Program-made: the position numbers and the translations under genes
Source of the DNA: Clarireedia homoeocarpa
Taxonomy: Eukaryota > Ascomycota > Leotiomycetes > Helotiales > Rutstroemiaceae
Reading direction: 5' to 3'
Length of the DNA: 64,000 nucleotides
Assembly (NCBI GenBank): GCA_001465935.1
Contig: LNKV01000031.1
Location: 85,871 to 149,870, forward strand
Notes under the pieces: generated by a model
Seen by the model: only the letters and a program-made list of their open reading frames with translations
Database searches by the model: none
What the model was told of the DNA's origin: nothing
In this document: piece by piece, positions 1-11,021 of the stretch
How positions within the stretch are numbered: the stretch's first letter is position 1
Layout of the letters: each line of letters begins with the position of its first letter

Positions 1-2
1 AT

Positions 3-926
3 ATTCTTACCGACAACAGGATTGACTGGCGTGAAGTGGCTAACTTTACTGCTGAACAGAAATTGAATCTCACCCCTACTAATTGCTATGATATGAAGCG
101 GGACGATCTGGCTCTGGTTCATGATGGCAGTGTAGCTCCTCTCGACTGGCGGAACGGTTGCTATGTGACTTTGACTGGGTTCTTACCCGCCGGCGGCAGC
201 TAACCCGATGCCGATACAATCTGGTGCATCTCCTCCGAAGTCTACGGCGGCGGCTACCAATACGTCTGTGCCATCACCACTGCCGATGTTAACTATGACA
301 ATGGGATTAAACTAAACTATACCCTCATGGATCCTTCTACCTACCTCTGGCTGCAGACAATGGAAGACGCAGTAACCGGTGCGCTGCTCAGCACGTACAA
401 CAAGACAGCCGGGCCGATTCTAGGCTGGGGCACGGCGCTCGAATGCAACGATAATGATGCGGGGGAGGCGTGTACCGGGACAGTGGAGCCGTAGTATTAT
501 GTGAATTCGACGATTGTGCTGGAGGGTGCGGATGAGAGTTTTGTAAATACGTTGGGGGCGGGAGAGGGGGTCGTGTATACGGATATGCAGACGCCGGATG
601 GGGGAAAGACGTGGACGATTGCGAAGATTACGATTCCGGCAATGCAGGCTTCGGCGGAGGAGCCTTCCTCCTCCTCCTCTTCTTCTTCGGTGATAGTGGC
701 GGCGATGACGTCGAGTGCTGTAGGAGGGAATATTGCGGTTGTGACTTCGGAGGTGGTGAGCGCGGTTCAGACGTCGGTTGTTTCGTCTTCGGTTGTGGTT
801 TCTTCAACAACATTGATCGCTAGCTCCGCGACTGCGACGGCTTCAGCTACTTCTGGTTTCTCTGGTCGTCCAGGAAGTGGTTGGTTTGGTGGTGTTCATG
901 GCGGAGGACGATTTGGTGGATTCTAG
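3..926 (+). pseudogene. decayed secreted-type protein, 5' end outside window
   Basis: One reading frame runs from the left edge to a TAG at 924-926 but is broken by TAA at 201-203 and TAG at 492-494. The peptide on both sides of each stop looks like one continuous protein: paired cysteines (NCYDMKRD, NGCYVTL, WCISSEVYGGGYQYVC), Asn-rich sequons, then a poly-Ser/Thr/Val tail from about position 650 and a Gly-rich end (GGVHGGGRFGGF). Ser-rich tails of this kind are common in secreted or wall-associated fungal proteins. I do not recognise the family. Both stops would revert to Gln (CAA, CAG) by one T-to-C change, which is the C-to-T at CpA pattern of RIP-like mutation. A sequencing error or a polymorphism cannot be excluded. 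The start codon lies upstream of the window. Confidence 0.55.
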
Positions 927-1676
927 AGGTAAGACGAAGAGGGTTGTGGATATTCTGGGTCGCTATTTTCTTGCATTAAGATTTGATATTGTTAGCGAAA
1001 TTGAAAGGGTAACTATTTCCCCGTACCACAACCAACCTTGTTTACAGACTTTGTATATGTTGAAAGTATTTCACCGTGTACCTCCTTACATCTTTCCGGT
1101 TCTCAATCATTATCTGTGACCTGATGTCCAGTTTCTTTCTCCAAATGATGGAAAATAATATTCTGGTATTTGGGTAAGCAAGTACATTTCCATCGTCATA
1201 CTTGCAATTGGATCACATTCTTCTGAGTTAGTTAGCTTTTTCCGAATATGGCTCTAGCCCTATGCATGCTTCTGTCAAAAGCATAGATAGGATCATAATT
1301 TCTTGGGCATAGGCATTTCATTCCTGTCTCGGAAATGAGACCAGACACTCAAGTGAAGTTGGAAAAATTGACTTGGAAAAATTGACTTGAAGGGAACTTT
1401 TTCACACGATCATAAAAAAGCACAAAATACAGCATGATGTTTTATTTGGCGTAATTCATCACATCATTCATGTCTACTCTATGACATAGCTAGCCATCCA
1501 GATCGTATCGTACATAACTCTGTCCAAGGACCCAAACCACCAACACCATAAACTCCAAAATTTCGAATCATCTCAGCACAAGCCCTCAGATAGCTCTAGC
1601 ATTCACCCGCTCGCTATTCATAATCATAATATCAAAACATCCACCCTTTTGACTGTTTTCCCAGTAACCTATCCAT
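927..1676. other. intergenic, convergent 3' regions
   Basis: No supportable gene. This is the gap between the 3' ends of the left-edge pseudogene (plus) and the amino acid transporter (minus). Small ORFs here have no recognisable content. Confidence 0.5.
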
Positions 1677-3243
1677 TTATTCCTGGTTATCCGCGCAAGA
1701 CCAAGACCCCTTGCTTCTGGAAGCATCCAAATGCATTTGATAACCCGACGCATACAAGCCCACAAAACAAATAATACAGCCCAGCAAAAGCAGCGAGAAG
1801 TTCGCAGCTGACAGCCACAGGTTCTTAGCGCCCCGCGTGCAGCTTCCCCAGTTGAGGTAGAACCAGCAGATACCCGGAAGACCGTACGAGAACCAGGAGG
1901 CGAAGAGAGCGGAGATGAATCCGAGGAGGTCGGAAAAGACAGGGATACTTTCTGCGATGATCCATGCGACGGTCCATGAGCCGACCACGAGTCCGACCCA
2001 GCTTCCGGTGGCGATCCAACCTCTGCTGTGGAGGTACTTGGTTCGTGCGAAGATGCGGAGATAGGCGTACTTAACAGTCACGTGGGCGAAGATAACACCG
2101 GCGATGATGATGGTGGGGAGAGCGACTCCCCATGCAATTTTGCGGATCAGAGGAATGTTGCTGCTAAGCGCAGGACTGGCGACATTCTCTCCAGCGTAGC
2201 GGTAGATGACGAGCGCGGCGATGAAGTAGAGACTCATGTCGACGCTTTGGAGGAGGATGAGCGCCTTGGGGAATTCTTTAGGGTTGCGGAGTTCGCTGAT
2301 GAAACTGATCCATGCAACGTGGCCACCGTAGGCGAAGACAACATTGGAGACGCTGTTGAATGCGGAGGGGAAGGATGGATGGTAAGTTGCTTGCATGGCG
2401 TCGGCAGCAGCTTGGGGGGAAACTCCTAGGGCGACCATGGTGATCATGACGGCGGAGAGAATACTGGTGAATGCTAGAGAATTTATTAGCTCGTATTTTG
2501 TGGCATCGAAGAATTGGGAACATACAGATAATGGAGAGGAAGGAAACATTTTTCAGCGTCCTGTTCATGGAAAGCAAGCTGAAAACGACCAATCCAATCA
2601 CACCCCAAACAATCGTACAAGTCGCATGGTTCGTGAGAACATTCATGGCAATCGTAAAAGTCAAAAGATGCGATGCCATACAGAACACACAGTAGATGAT
2701 GTACGCAGCGCCGAAGATATCCCGTCCGATAGGTCCAAGTAGAACTTCTCCAATTCCTCCATAATCGGTAATCTTTCGTAAGGTATTAGTAACATGGTTC
2801 TGACAGCCCCGCAATTGTGCGTAATATGACATACCTGCGGATAACGCATCCTGAATTGCCACAGAACATAACCGGAATATGTCGCGAAGATACCAAGGCC
2901 AATTATGGTGATTAAACCACCGATCAAACCAACTTTTGCGAGAACGGCGGGTAGAGATAAGATACCGAGGGATATGTTCTCAGCAATCATCACAAGAGAT
3001 CCTTGCCACCAAGTCATCGTCTTGTCTGATGAGAGTGTTAGTTCATGTTTCCCCCAGAATTAGGTGGAGGGAATAAAGGGCAATCGTACATTGAACTTCA
3101 GCACCCTCCTCATTTCCGTAGGCGTCAAGGACTTCGGCCTCCTTCACATCAGGCATCGTATCATCGTTGGACCGGTATTGGCGATCTGGCTCTGCGGCCA
3201 AAATGTCATCCCGCTTATGCTTGGTACTCTCTTTGACGTCCAT
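1677..3243 (-). CDS. neutral amino acid transporter (Aa_trans / Mtr-like)
   Basis: Four exons on the minus strand: 3243-3090, 3025-2835, 2772-2526 and 2473-1677. Introns of 64, 62 and 52 bp have GTACGA, GTATGT and GTATGT donors, and the join is in frame for 462 aa. After a hydrophilic N-terminus of about 50 residues the exon junction gives KTMTWWQGSLVMIAEN, followed by the first membrane helix (ISLGILSLPAVLAKVG). About ten further hydrophobic helices follow, including the stretch ISFTSILSAVMITMVALGVS across the last junction. This is the pattern of the fungal Mtr/N-system branch of the amino acid/auxin permease family, plasma-membrane proton-coupled carriers of neutral and aromatic amino acids. 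The substrate is not readable from sequence. All splice sites and frames are intact, so the gene looks functional. Its 5' flank holds a GGA-triplet run. Confidence 0.88.
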
Positions 3244-5601
3244 GATCGCGGCTCACAATCGTGTGCTTGAATCCTGACGTACAATTAAGTTGTTGGATGA
3301 ATCGATACCTCGAACCGTGCGGTACACTGGGAGTGTTGAAGCTGCTGCTACTGCTACCGTAGCACTAGGTTGACGGGCTGGAAGTATTCTTTGAAGGAAG
3401 AATGACGAAGGAAGAGAAGAGGAGGGAGGAGGAGGAGGAGGAGGAGGAGGAGGAGAAGTAGGTGGCAGAGAGAAGACAAATAAGCATCATTAACAAGTAT
3501 TTTTGACTGGACCCCGAGATAGGAAGTCGATTTACGATTAACAATTGCATTCCGTCAGGTTTTTTGATAAAGCAGTCACCAAGCACTTCCAAGTAAATGG
3601 GACTCCCATGTTTTTTTGGGTTCCTAAACGTAATAGGGATCCATCCTACTGCGACACCATGAATGACGGTGGACCTCAGGGAATAACTATTATGTTTTGA
3701 CGAGGTCAAGCGAGAAATGCTTGGCTGCGAAAGTGCCGGGAGATATCGGTAGACTGTGGGCTCGGGTGGAGTCGGTGGATTTGACCCATTCAGAGTGGGT
3801 TTGGGCTTAAAGAATTTTCAGGGTTTATAATCTGGGGAAGTACATCAGTGTTGTACAGTAGTCCTTTGTAGATGAGACAGTAGTCCTTAGTAGATGAGCG
3901 TGATGGTTAAGTGAGATTGGAGAGAGTGGCTGCCTCATTGGTTGGTGAGCATGGTTGGGGTGATTAGAATAACTTGATAATTGGCTGCTCATGCAAGCAG
4001 TACATCATCCGTTGCCCTTGATCACAGTCTGGGATCTGTTCCAAGGCTTGACCGTGGAGTGTAAGAGGACTATGGTACTTCGTAGAGTAGGGTCCTTCCG
4101 TGGCTAGGCTAGCCGGCTGGCAGGCAATGAAGGCGTTGGCAAACCTGGCTGGGTCTTTGAACGCATTGAATGAGGAAAGAGCCCATCGAAGACAACTGGA
4201 TGCTTGCATGAGGTCGCATGAGGGAATTGCGGAGTGCAGCACAACACCCTTCTGGAACCATGTTCGCTTCAACCAAGTCTGAATTGTGCTTCTGCACCAG
4301 TGGTCATCACAATCATGCAGCAGCTGTAAGCAACGATCACCCCCCGAGTCAGTATGTAAATCCCATGAGGCCGTTAGCGATCAAGACTCGCGAGAGTACT
4401 TCGTAGCGGTAGTTGAACAGATTCTTATCGGCCCGAAGTTCATCCAACATTTGTCTCAATCCTCTCCGCCGCCCCAACCGCCGCCCCAACCCCAGCCCCT
4501 CACCGACATCACCGTTAAACGCGCCGAGCGTATTAACAATCTGGATAAGGTGGTACTTGCGAGAAGACCCTATGGGACCGCCGTCCCCAAATTCGTTGTA
4601 TTCCGTACAGAATCATGTGGCGGGCAGTGCGCGTGTGAGACATAACGATAATGGGGTTCTGATAATGCTCCATGCGTCGTACAAAGCCAGTGCACTTAGG
4701 AGAGCAACTCAGAAATGGAAGAACGACCGCTTAGTAGTGCATTTTTCTCGTTCACTTCGCCTCATCTCGCCAGCCCAGCATGCGAGCAAGACCGAAAGAC
4801 CCAGAAATGATAAGGACGGTCGACTCTCCTCTTGCTCAGTGCTCACACCCTTTCTCGCTTGCGCCTCATTCGGGGGTTGTGGATTTTTTGTTGGGGTTGG
4901 TACTTCCGTACAGTCAGCGGTATCTCCATTATTGCCGACGACGCGTCGGGCATTGTGCTTGGTGGCAAATCAAATGCGTTCGTTACAACTTAGTCCTGCT
5001 GGGTTGAGTTACGACTTTTGCCATGATTTGCATTAGTTTTGACTCTCAATATGGAACAAGGAATTCCCGCACCCGAGCGGATTACTGTTTTGGGATTTAT
5101 TCGGCAGTCGCACCGGGAGCATTTGCGCCTTAAAAGTACCTGCATTAAGTGACCATTTCACGATTTCGGCGTACGCCGATTCTTGCATCGCTCTCGGCCG
5201 TGTACCGTGTAGAGTAGAAACAACTTCGCCAATTCTACACAATGACCGCGAGTACGAAACCTCAATACAAGCTGCAAGCGAGAAGCGACAAGCGACAAGC
5301 TACATGCTACAAGCTTTTGTCTCAAGAGCGGGTGGCTGAGATCTAAAAAATGATAAGTGAGAGAAAAAAAAGTCACTTTCCTTGGCATCACGTGGTTAAG
5401 ATGACCTCATTGTATATCCTCAACTTCTACTTCTACTACTACAAGAACCAGAGTCTATATAGATCTAGTTTCGGGAATTTCCTATATATTATCTTATAAT
5501 AAAAACTATATATAGTAAAACATCGTTATAAGAATAATTGGCAGCTTGCTGCCTATAATATTCTCACCGGTGCACGTGACCCCGGTTCTGAGCGTTGCTT
5601 C
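3244..5601. other. long intergenic region with AT-rich patch
   Basis: No gene can be supported. Overlapping small ORFs on both strands near 3960-5040 are low-complexity or without domain content. About 5340-5560 is distinctly AT-rich (many TATA and AAAA runs) compared with its neighbours, which could be the edge of an old RIP-affected insertion. That is inference only. Confidence 0.4.
3421..3455. repeat. GGA triplet microsatellite
   Basis: A nearly pure run of GGA (read as TCC on the transporter strand), about 180 bp upstream of the transporter start codon. It gives a pyrimidine-rich stretch in the transporter promoter or 5' UTR. Confidence 0.85.
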
Positions 5602-6132
5602 TTATAATAGCATGGCAAATGGCATAGCTAATGCCAGCAGCAGTGTACGAATAGTCTGCCTCCACGGCAGTGGCCCTCGGAGAGCCAGCGGAGCGTCATT
5701 CACATTTCCTCCATCTATATATCTAAAGGAAGTCTGGTCTGCCTCCACCAGAGATAATGTTTTGCTCCCATTGCATACGCAATATGCGGATGTGATACCC
5801 GAATCAGGATCTTGTTTCTGCATTGAACATGAAGGTGCTGGCATAGTCGTACTAGCGACAGTTGTTGGCTGGAAGCTGATAACACAGAATGGTGGTGATC
5901 CGTCGGTTGGCGCTCCCTCACAACCAGGCAAAACAGTAACTATATCCCGGACAGAGACTATGTTTGTGTCGGCTAGAATACAGTGTGCGTGGTTAAAAGA
6001 CTCGGTGAACAAAGATATTATTGAATATTTATATATCTTTAACGCAAAATCTCGAGCAAAAAATGGAACATCTCTCTTGAAGTCGTCAATATCTAAAATT
6101 AGCTGGACCGCAACACTGGGTAATGTTCTAGA
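5602..6132 (-). pseudogene. fragment of a cysteine-rich secreted protein
   Basis: An open frame of about 176 codons on the minus strand, from a TAG at 6133-6135 to TAA at 5602-5604, without a convincing start. It carries a pattern seen in many fungal secreted glycoproteins: PAPSCSMQKQDPDSGIT followed by SAYCVCNGSKTLSLVEA (Cys, about 18 residues, then CxC). In intact relatives a further Cys (SCAYT-like) follows the CVC motif. Here that part is replaced by unrelated residues. Upstream residues (DIDDFKRDVPFFARDF) also look coding. I therefore read it as a decayed 3' fragment of a larger gene lying beside an AT-rich patch. An intact multi-exon gene with unusual splicing is the alternative. The antisense ORF of similar length is probably its shadow. 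Confidence 0.4.
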
Positions 6133-6354
6133 CTAAGCCATTCAGAATAACGTCATAAAGATCGAGGGATTTAGCAGCTGCACAGCTAATCCTTGGTGGA
6201 AATGTCAAAATCGTACTCCACCACGAATCAAACCAGTCTGAACAATCTTTTCTTCAAATCTAACTGTTCTTGCGGCCAGGATTCTATTCATAAAAAAACG
6301 ATGGGGGTTGTGGGATCATAGTGTAGACACTGAAGCTCCACCGATTTCCCCCCT

Positions 6355-7610
6355 CTAGAAAAATACTCCAGTCAAAGCCTTCATAAAGTTCTGCGCGACC
6401 AATTTCTGGATCGCTTGTCCCGGATGATAAGTATCATACCACAAACAAGTCGTACCATCCGAATTCGTACAAGTGGTATCCGTAACACCATACGCAGAAG
6501 GATTGTCGAGCGCTGTCCAGAAAGACGCCGAGGTGTTGAAGACGGTACCAGTCACACCAGAATTGGCAGCTTTGAAAGCAGCCATACGGGTCACCAGATC
6601 ATCGTTGTAGGTGGTGATGTTACCGCGGACGTAGTTCATGTTCTGCGTAGTTTGTTGGGCAAATACTGGGGCTTGGTCGAATGCTGGTCATTTGTTAGAT
6701 TGCGGATTGGTTCAGTCAAAAATGAGGGAGAAGACTGAGGCGGAGGACTGATGGGTACTTACGTGGAACCGTGAAAAGTGTGAAGTATCTGATACCTGCA
6801 TCGTACAATTTCTGCAGCCCACCAAAGTATTGGTCCAAGACCTTATCGAATGGTGTAACGAAACCATCCCAGTACGAGTTTCCAACATCATTGATGCCTA
6901 TCCAAACAACTGCCATGGTGTTATCAGAAGCCCAAGGGATATTAGAAGCATTATGGGCTGTGTATGTTTCGAATTCGTTGACTTGGGAAATGAGATCGTG
7001 GGTAGCTCCGTTAACCAGGCTATTATCCGTAGTGGCACCGTATTCGGCGAAATCGAAGGCGAGGACTAAGGAGCTGTTCAATTTGGTGGCTGTTTGGCCG
7101 ACCCAGTTCAGTCCTCCGCTGGTGGTGGTTCCTGGTGAAGCGACACCCAGAGGTAGGTCAGATGAGGGGGTGGTACTTCCGGCCCAGAAGCCATCCGAAG
7201 AATAAGAGTCACCACTAAAGACATGTTAATCGTAGTAACTAATTCTGGAATGTTTGGTACTTACAAGATCATAAGATACTTGGTTGCCGAAGAAGTAACA
7301 GAGCTTGCTGTTGCAGTAGATGCCGCACTCGTGACCCGGGCGCTAGTGGCCACACCACTCGTAGCAACCGCTGCTGTACCGGTAGCTTGAACACATTGAT
7401 CTATTTGTATTAGAAACACGCCAGCTCATTCAGATCATCAAACTCACAATAAAATGCATTTTGCGACTGACAAACAGCCCCCGAAACACACGTAGTCGAC
7501 CCCGAATAGCCACTCCCACCACACTGACCATAAACCGCCACATCCGCCCCCTCAACCGCCGAAGCGAGTAAAACACCGGCTAGCGGCAGCACAAGGTTAA
7601 AAGCAACCAT
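6355..7610 (-). CDS. CBM1-linked acetyl esterase, SGNH/GDSL (CE16-type)
   Basis: Four exons: 7610-7448, 7400-7265, 7214-6763 and 6683-6355. Introns are 47, 50 and 79 bp (GTGAGT, GTAAGT, GTAAGT donors) and the product is 359 aa. Residues 1 to about 21 are a signal peptide. Residues about 25-57 form a fungal cellulose-binding module (YGQCGGSGYSGSTTC ... AFYYQC, with its first-exon boundary inside the module). A Ser/Thr/Ala linker leads to an SGNH hydrolase domain: block I FGDSYS (Ser about 103), block III WIGINDVG (Gly-x-Asn about 205) and block V DTYHPG (Asp about 334, His about 337). All catalytic blocks are present. Family knowledge: CE16 enzymes remove acetyl groups from xylan or its oligomers outside the cell, and the CBM1 anchors them to cellulose. 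This fits a plant-litter or plant-pathogenic life style. The exact substrate is inference. Confidence 0.9.
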
Positions 7611-9147
7611 TATTCGTAGATATATATCAACTAGAAGATAAAAAGGTGTAAAGAACGTACAGGAGAAATTTCGGAAAAAAAGATTGTACGAACCAAGTTT
7701 TTAAAAGATTCAACTTTGAAGAAGAAGAAAACTGATGGAAACAATCACCATCATAAACAAAATTCATCCTTCGCTCCATCGTGCTATCATTTTTCAACAC
7801 TTCACGATTAAAGGAGTGCGAGACGCGCATTTCGCATTCTATTCCAGACGAAGGACGATGAGGGGTTTTGTTTACCGAGATTGTAGTATTGGCTGTGTGG
7901 GCGGGTAATGGTGGGCGGACCGCCGGGAATAGGAATGTATGTGCGCGTTTCCGGTCGCAAACGCTTTTGGTTGGTGGAAGTACTTGTACTTCCTTGTGTG
8001 TTATTCGTGCGCTTTTGTACGCCGGTTTTGAGATGTTTCGTTTGAAGTTTATAGGGGAAGCTTGTGAGGAAGGGAGAGCGGGGTGTTTATAAAATTTGGG
8101 GTACGCGCTGCGAAGTTATTCCATCCACTCCCAACTTGAGCATGCTTGAGAACCTACTCTAGTTTTCGGAACAAAGGACAAACTCACGTAAATGACTGGA
8201 AGTCGTCGAGTTGAGCTATGAGTGCACGTGTTAGATACTGATATATCTGTTTCCATATGGCTATTGAGATAGTCGGGGGAAAGTTACAGAATATCCTATC
8301 GTATCCTCCTGCTTTTGCATCCTACCACTTAATTCTTAGTTTTCATTGACGACAAACCACGACAATAAGCGAATACTTTTCCCCATCTGGACAGCGAAGT
8401 CTTTGACCCCCTATTATTGTAACTTGCTTCGTATCTAGTCATACAATAACGCGTCCACACGTTGATAACTTTTCAATATGGCAGCTCACCGATTGGTGAC
8501 CAACTCTTCTCATACAATATCTGATCCGTTACCCTTTCCACGTCATATCGTGGCGTCGATCGAGAACACCACTCATCAAAACTCAGCATGAATAGGAGTC
8601 GTGATGTCAAGAACAAATGGCGAACATGCTCCATTTTCCACAATCAGCGTCGAACACGGGACGTAAATCGATCTTATTTCCGCTTTGGGAATTTCCATTG
8701 TAAATCCAGCCTCTATGGACCTCAAATATTGGTGATGTCGTTGGGTTAAAGTTGTTGTGGCAGTGACGTTTGAGGTTCCTGAGCTCTTGGCTTACCCCGC
8801 AAGAAACGGTGCAGAGGGCGCTCCCGACAAATGAAAACCAATTCATTATAACATCATCGATTTCAAAGGACAACATCTACAACCACTCATAGAAATGGCA
8901 GTTCTGACCGGCCAATGAAAGAAAAGGAATTAAACATCCTACGTACAAACTTCACATCACTTTAGCATTGCAAACATCAATTAAAAGTCGTGATGTAAGG
9001 AATTGTACTCACAAGACCTTTCGCACATGTACGTCGCTAAACCAGCTTCAAGAATGGATATCACTCTTCTTAAAAAGCCCCCTTTCGACCCCCAACACCT
9101 TCAACTTATAACACAACCACCGTCCTCGCCAATCTACTATTCAAAAG
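7611..9147. other. intergenic, divergent promoters of esterase and HHE gene
   Basis: No supportable gene. Small ORFs at 7868-8092 (plus) and 8607-8876 (minus) lack domains and clear starts. The region should contain both promoters. I see no diagnostic regulatory site. Confidence 0.5.
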
Positions 9148-9882
9148 ATGTCAATTCTATTCCAAGCCGCAACATTCTCCAAACAACCACTATTCTACCA
9201 AGTCCGACGAGGAATTCCAGCAACCAGATTCGCCATGTCTACCATTTCCGACGCCATCAAGAAAGATCATCGCGAGATCAATGAATACGCTGATAACATC
9301 CGTCAAGCACAAGAGGATGATACCAGAACGAGATGGCAAAATCAACTCACCTGGGAATTAGCCCGCCACTCCATCGGTGAGGAGTTGGTCGTCTACCCAG
9401 CTTTCGCCAAGCACCTTGGAGAAAGAGGACAACAGATGGCCGACAAGGACCGTGCCGAGCACCAAACTGTATGTCTCTCATTCAATACTCAAGATAATGT
9501 AGTTGTAGCTGGAACAATATCTAACATCAAATTACAGGTCAAAGAAGATCTTAAGAAATTCCAAAACCTCAAAGCCTCCAGCCCAGAATTCCTTCCCACC
9601 CTCGAGAAACTCATGAAAGACCTTAACGATCACATCGCCGAAGAAGAAAATGATGATCTCCCTGCTCTCGAAACCGCCCTTTCCCAAGCTGACAGCCAAT
9701 CTCTAACGAAGTCATTCGGACGAACCAAGGCATTCGTACCAAGCCGTAGCCACCCAAGTGCGCCCAGCAAGCCACCGTTTGAGACTGTTGTTGGTCTTTT
9801 GGCTGCGCCGATTGACCACTTGGCGGATATTTTCAGAAAGTTCCCGGATGAGACGACCAGCCCGAATCCAAGTACGAAGTAG
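9148..9882 (+). CDS. hemerythrin HHE-domain protein
   Basis: Two exons, 9148-9468 and 9538-9882, joined in phase 0 over a 69-bp intron (GTATGT donor, TCTAACA branch point, TTACAG acceptor), product 221 aa. The HHE helical bundle spans about residues 30-150 with its metal-ligand type His/Glu positions: KKDHREINEY, RHSIGEELVVYP, DRAEHQT, and NDHIAEEENDDLP. Fungal proteins of this family are thought to bind a di-iron centre and have been linked to O2, NO or iron handling. No specific role can be read here. The first 29 residues (MSILFQAATFSKQPL..., Arg-containing, few acids) resemble a mitochondrial presequence, and an internal Met at 9235 (MSTISDAI) would give a cytosolic form. The intron is 3n long with no stop in frame, so retention would add 23 residues inside the bundle. 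Confidence 0.85.
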   Translation: MSILFQAATFSKQPLFYQVRRGIPATRFAMSTISDAIKKDHREINEYADNIRQAQEDDTRTRWQNQLTWELARHSIGEELVVYPAFAKHLGERGQQMADKDRAEHQTVCLSFNTQDNVVVAGTISNIKLQVKEDLKKFQNLKASSPEFLPTLEKLMKDLNDHIAEEENDDLPALETALSQADSQSLTKSFGRTKAFVPSRSHPSAPSKPPFETVVGLLAAPIDHLADIFRKFPDETTSPNPSTK

Positions 9883-11021
9883 ATTCGTTGGATAGAGGGC
9901 ATTTAATAGTGGGGAATATGTTAGATGTGATGGGCGAGGTTGTGAGCATCGTGATACCTATGGGTTTACTATTCGTAATGGAGTGATTGGATGGAGGACG
10001 AATGATATGATATGTTATGGCATGGCATTTATCTAGACCACGGCACTTCATGAACAATAAATGAAGTTGACATTGAAAGGATCATTGCTCCTTCTACTTG
10101 TCTTGTGCCGAAATCAACATAAATTTTAACTAATGACTAAGTACACATCTTAAAGAAACCCCCAGTCGCGTCATTAGTCCTTCCCTTCCCCCTGCCCCCT
10201 ATTTCGGCTGTTCTAGCGGGGTACCTCCAGAATCCCCACCCTCTTATTAATGAATCTAGAAATCACGTCACCTTCTCTAAACATCCGGCCTTCTCGCTCG
10301 CCTAGAGAAATTTGGTGCGTTCGGTTTGTCGTTGGGCTTCTGTAGTCGAATGCTTGGCGATTCGGATTGCCGCTGGGAAACTCATTCAGCTCAAGTGCAA
10401 GACGCATTTCGAACTTTTCAATTGTAGGTCGAGGCAGCTTCGAGGCGGTACTTTAAGGTTACGAGCCGTATCGTTCTTCTTTGTTTTCGTGCACTTTGGG
10501 ATAAAGAGAATTGTTGACATCGCCTACAGGCGGGGCCTGCTCTACCTTCCGGGTCGCCAACACACAAGATATCGAGCTGTGGAGTGTATGGTACTACTGA
10601 AGATCTGTTGGCTCTGATTGATCTGAACTAGGCTGCAGAGTGATATTCCATGAAGAGGTTTCCAACTTCAACAGACCCATGGTATCCATTGAATGGGCTG
10701 CCAATAACCTCAGACTACCTCCAGAGCCGGTGAATGGGGAATAGCGACAGAGGTAGAGTTAACGAAGCCTTCCGATGCTGGAGGAAATGAAGAAGAACAA
10801 TGATCGATGACAGGAACTCTGATTAGAAATCTATGGCGATCGTCCTGAAACATGGTATATCCTAGGATTCGTCCCAAAGAACACGCATGTCTTAGAAAAG
10901 AGACTTGATCTGCAGGCAAAAGTTTTGTAATTGGTTAAGAGGGTCTGCCTCCAAAGTGTGTCCTATCTAGGCGAAGCTAAGGGCATGAACTAAACTCGGG
11001 TATGTCTGAACGACACGTGAC
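9883..11021. other. intergenic, convergent
   Basis: Lies between the 3' ends of the HHE gene and the NAD+ synthetase copy. No gene supported. Short ORFs around 10213-10617 on both strands overlap each other and have no recognisable motif. Confidence 0.5.

Noticed and set aside
4413..5036. 207-codon plus-strand ORF
   Set aside because: Low-complexity Pro/Arg/Ser composition, overlaps other equally long ORFs, no recognisable motif or splice pattern.
5546..6136. Plus-strand ORF of 196 codons
   Set aside because: Antisense to the fragment carrying the recognisable cysteine pattern; its own peptide has no family features.
8607..8876. 89-codon minus-strand ORF with several Cys, considered as a small secreted protein
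   Set aside because: No convincing signal peptide and no family resemblance; not distinguishable from chance.
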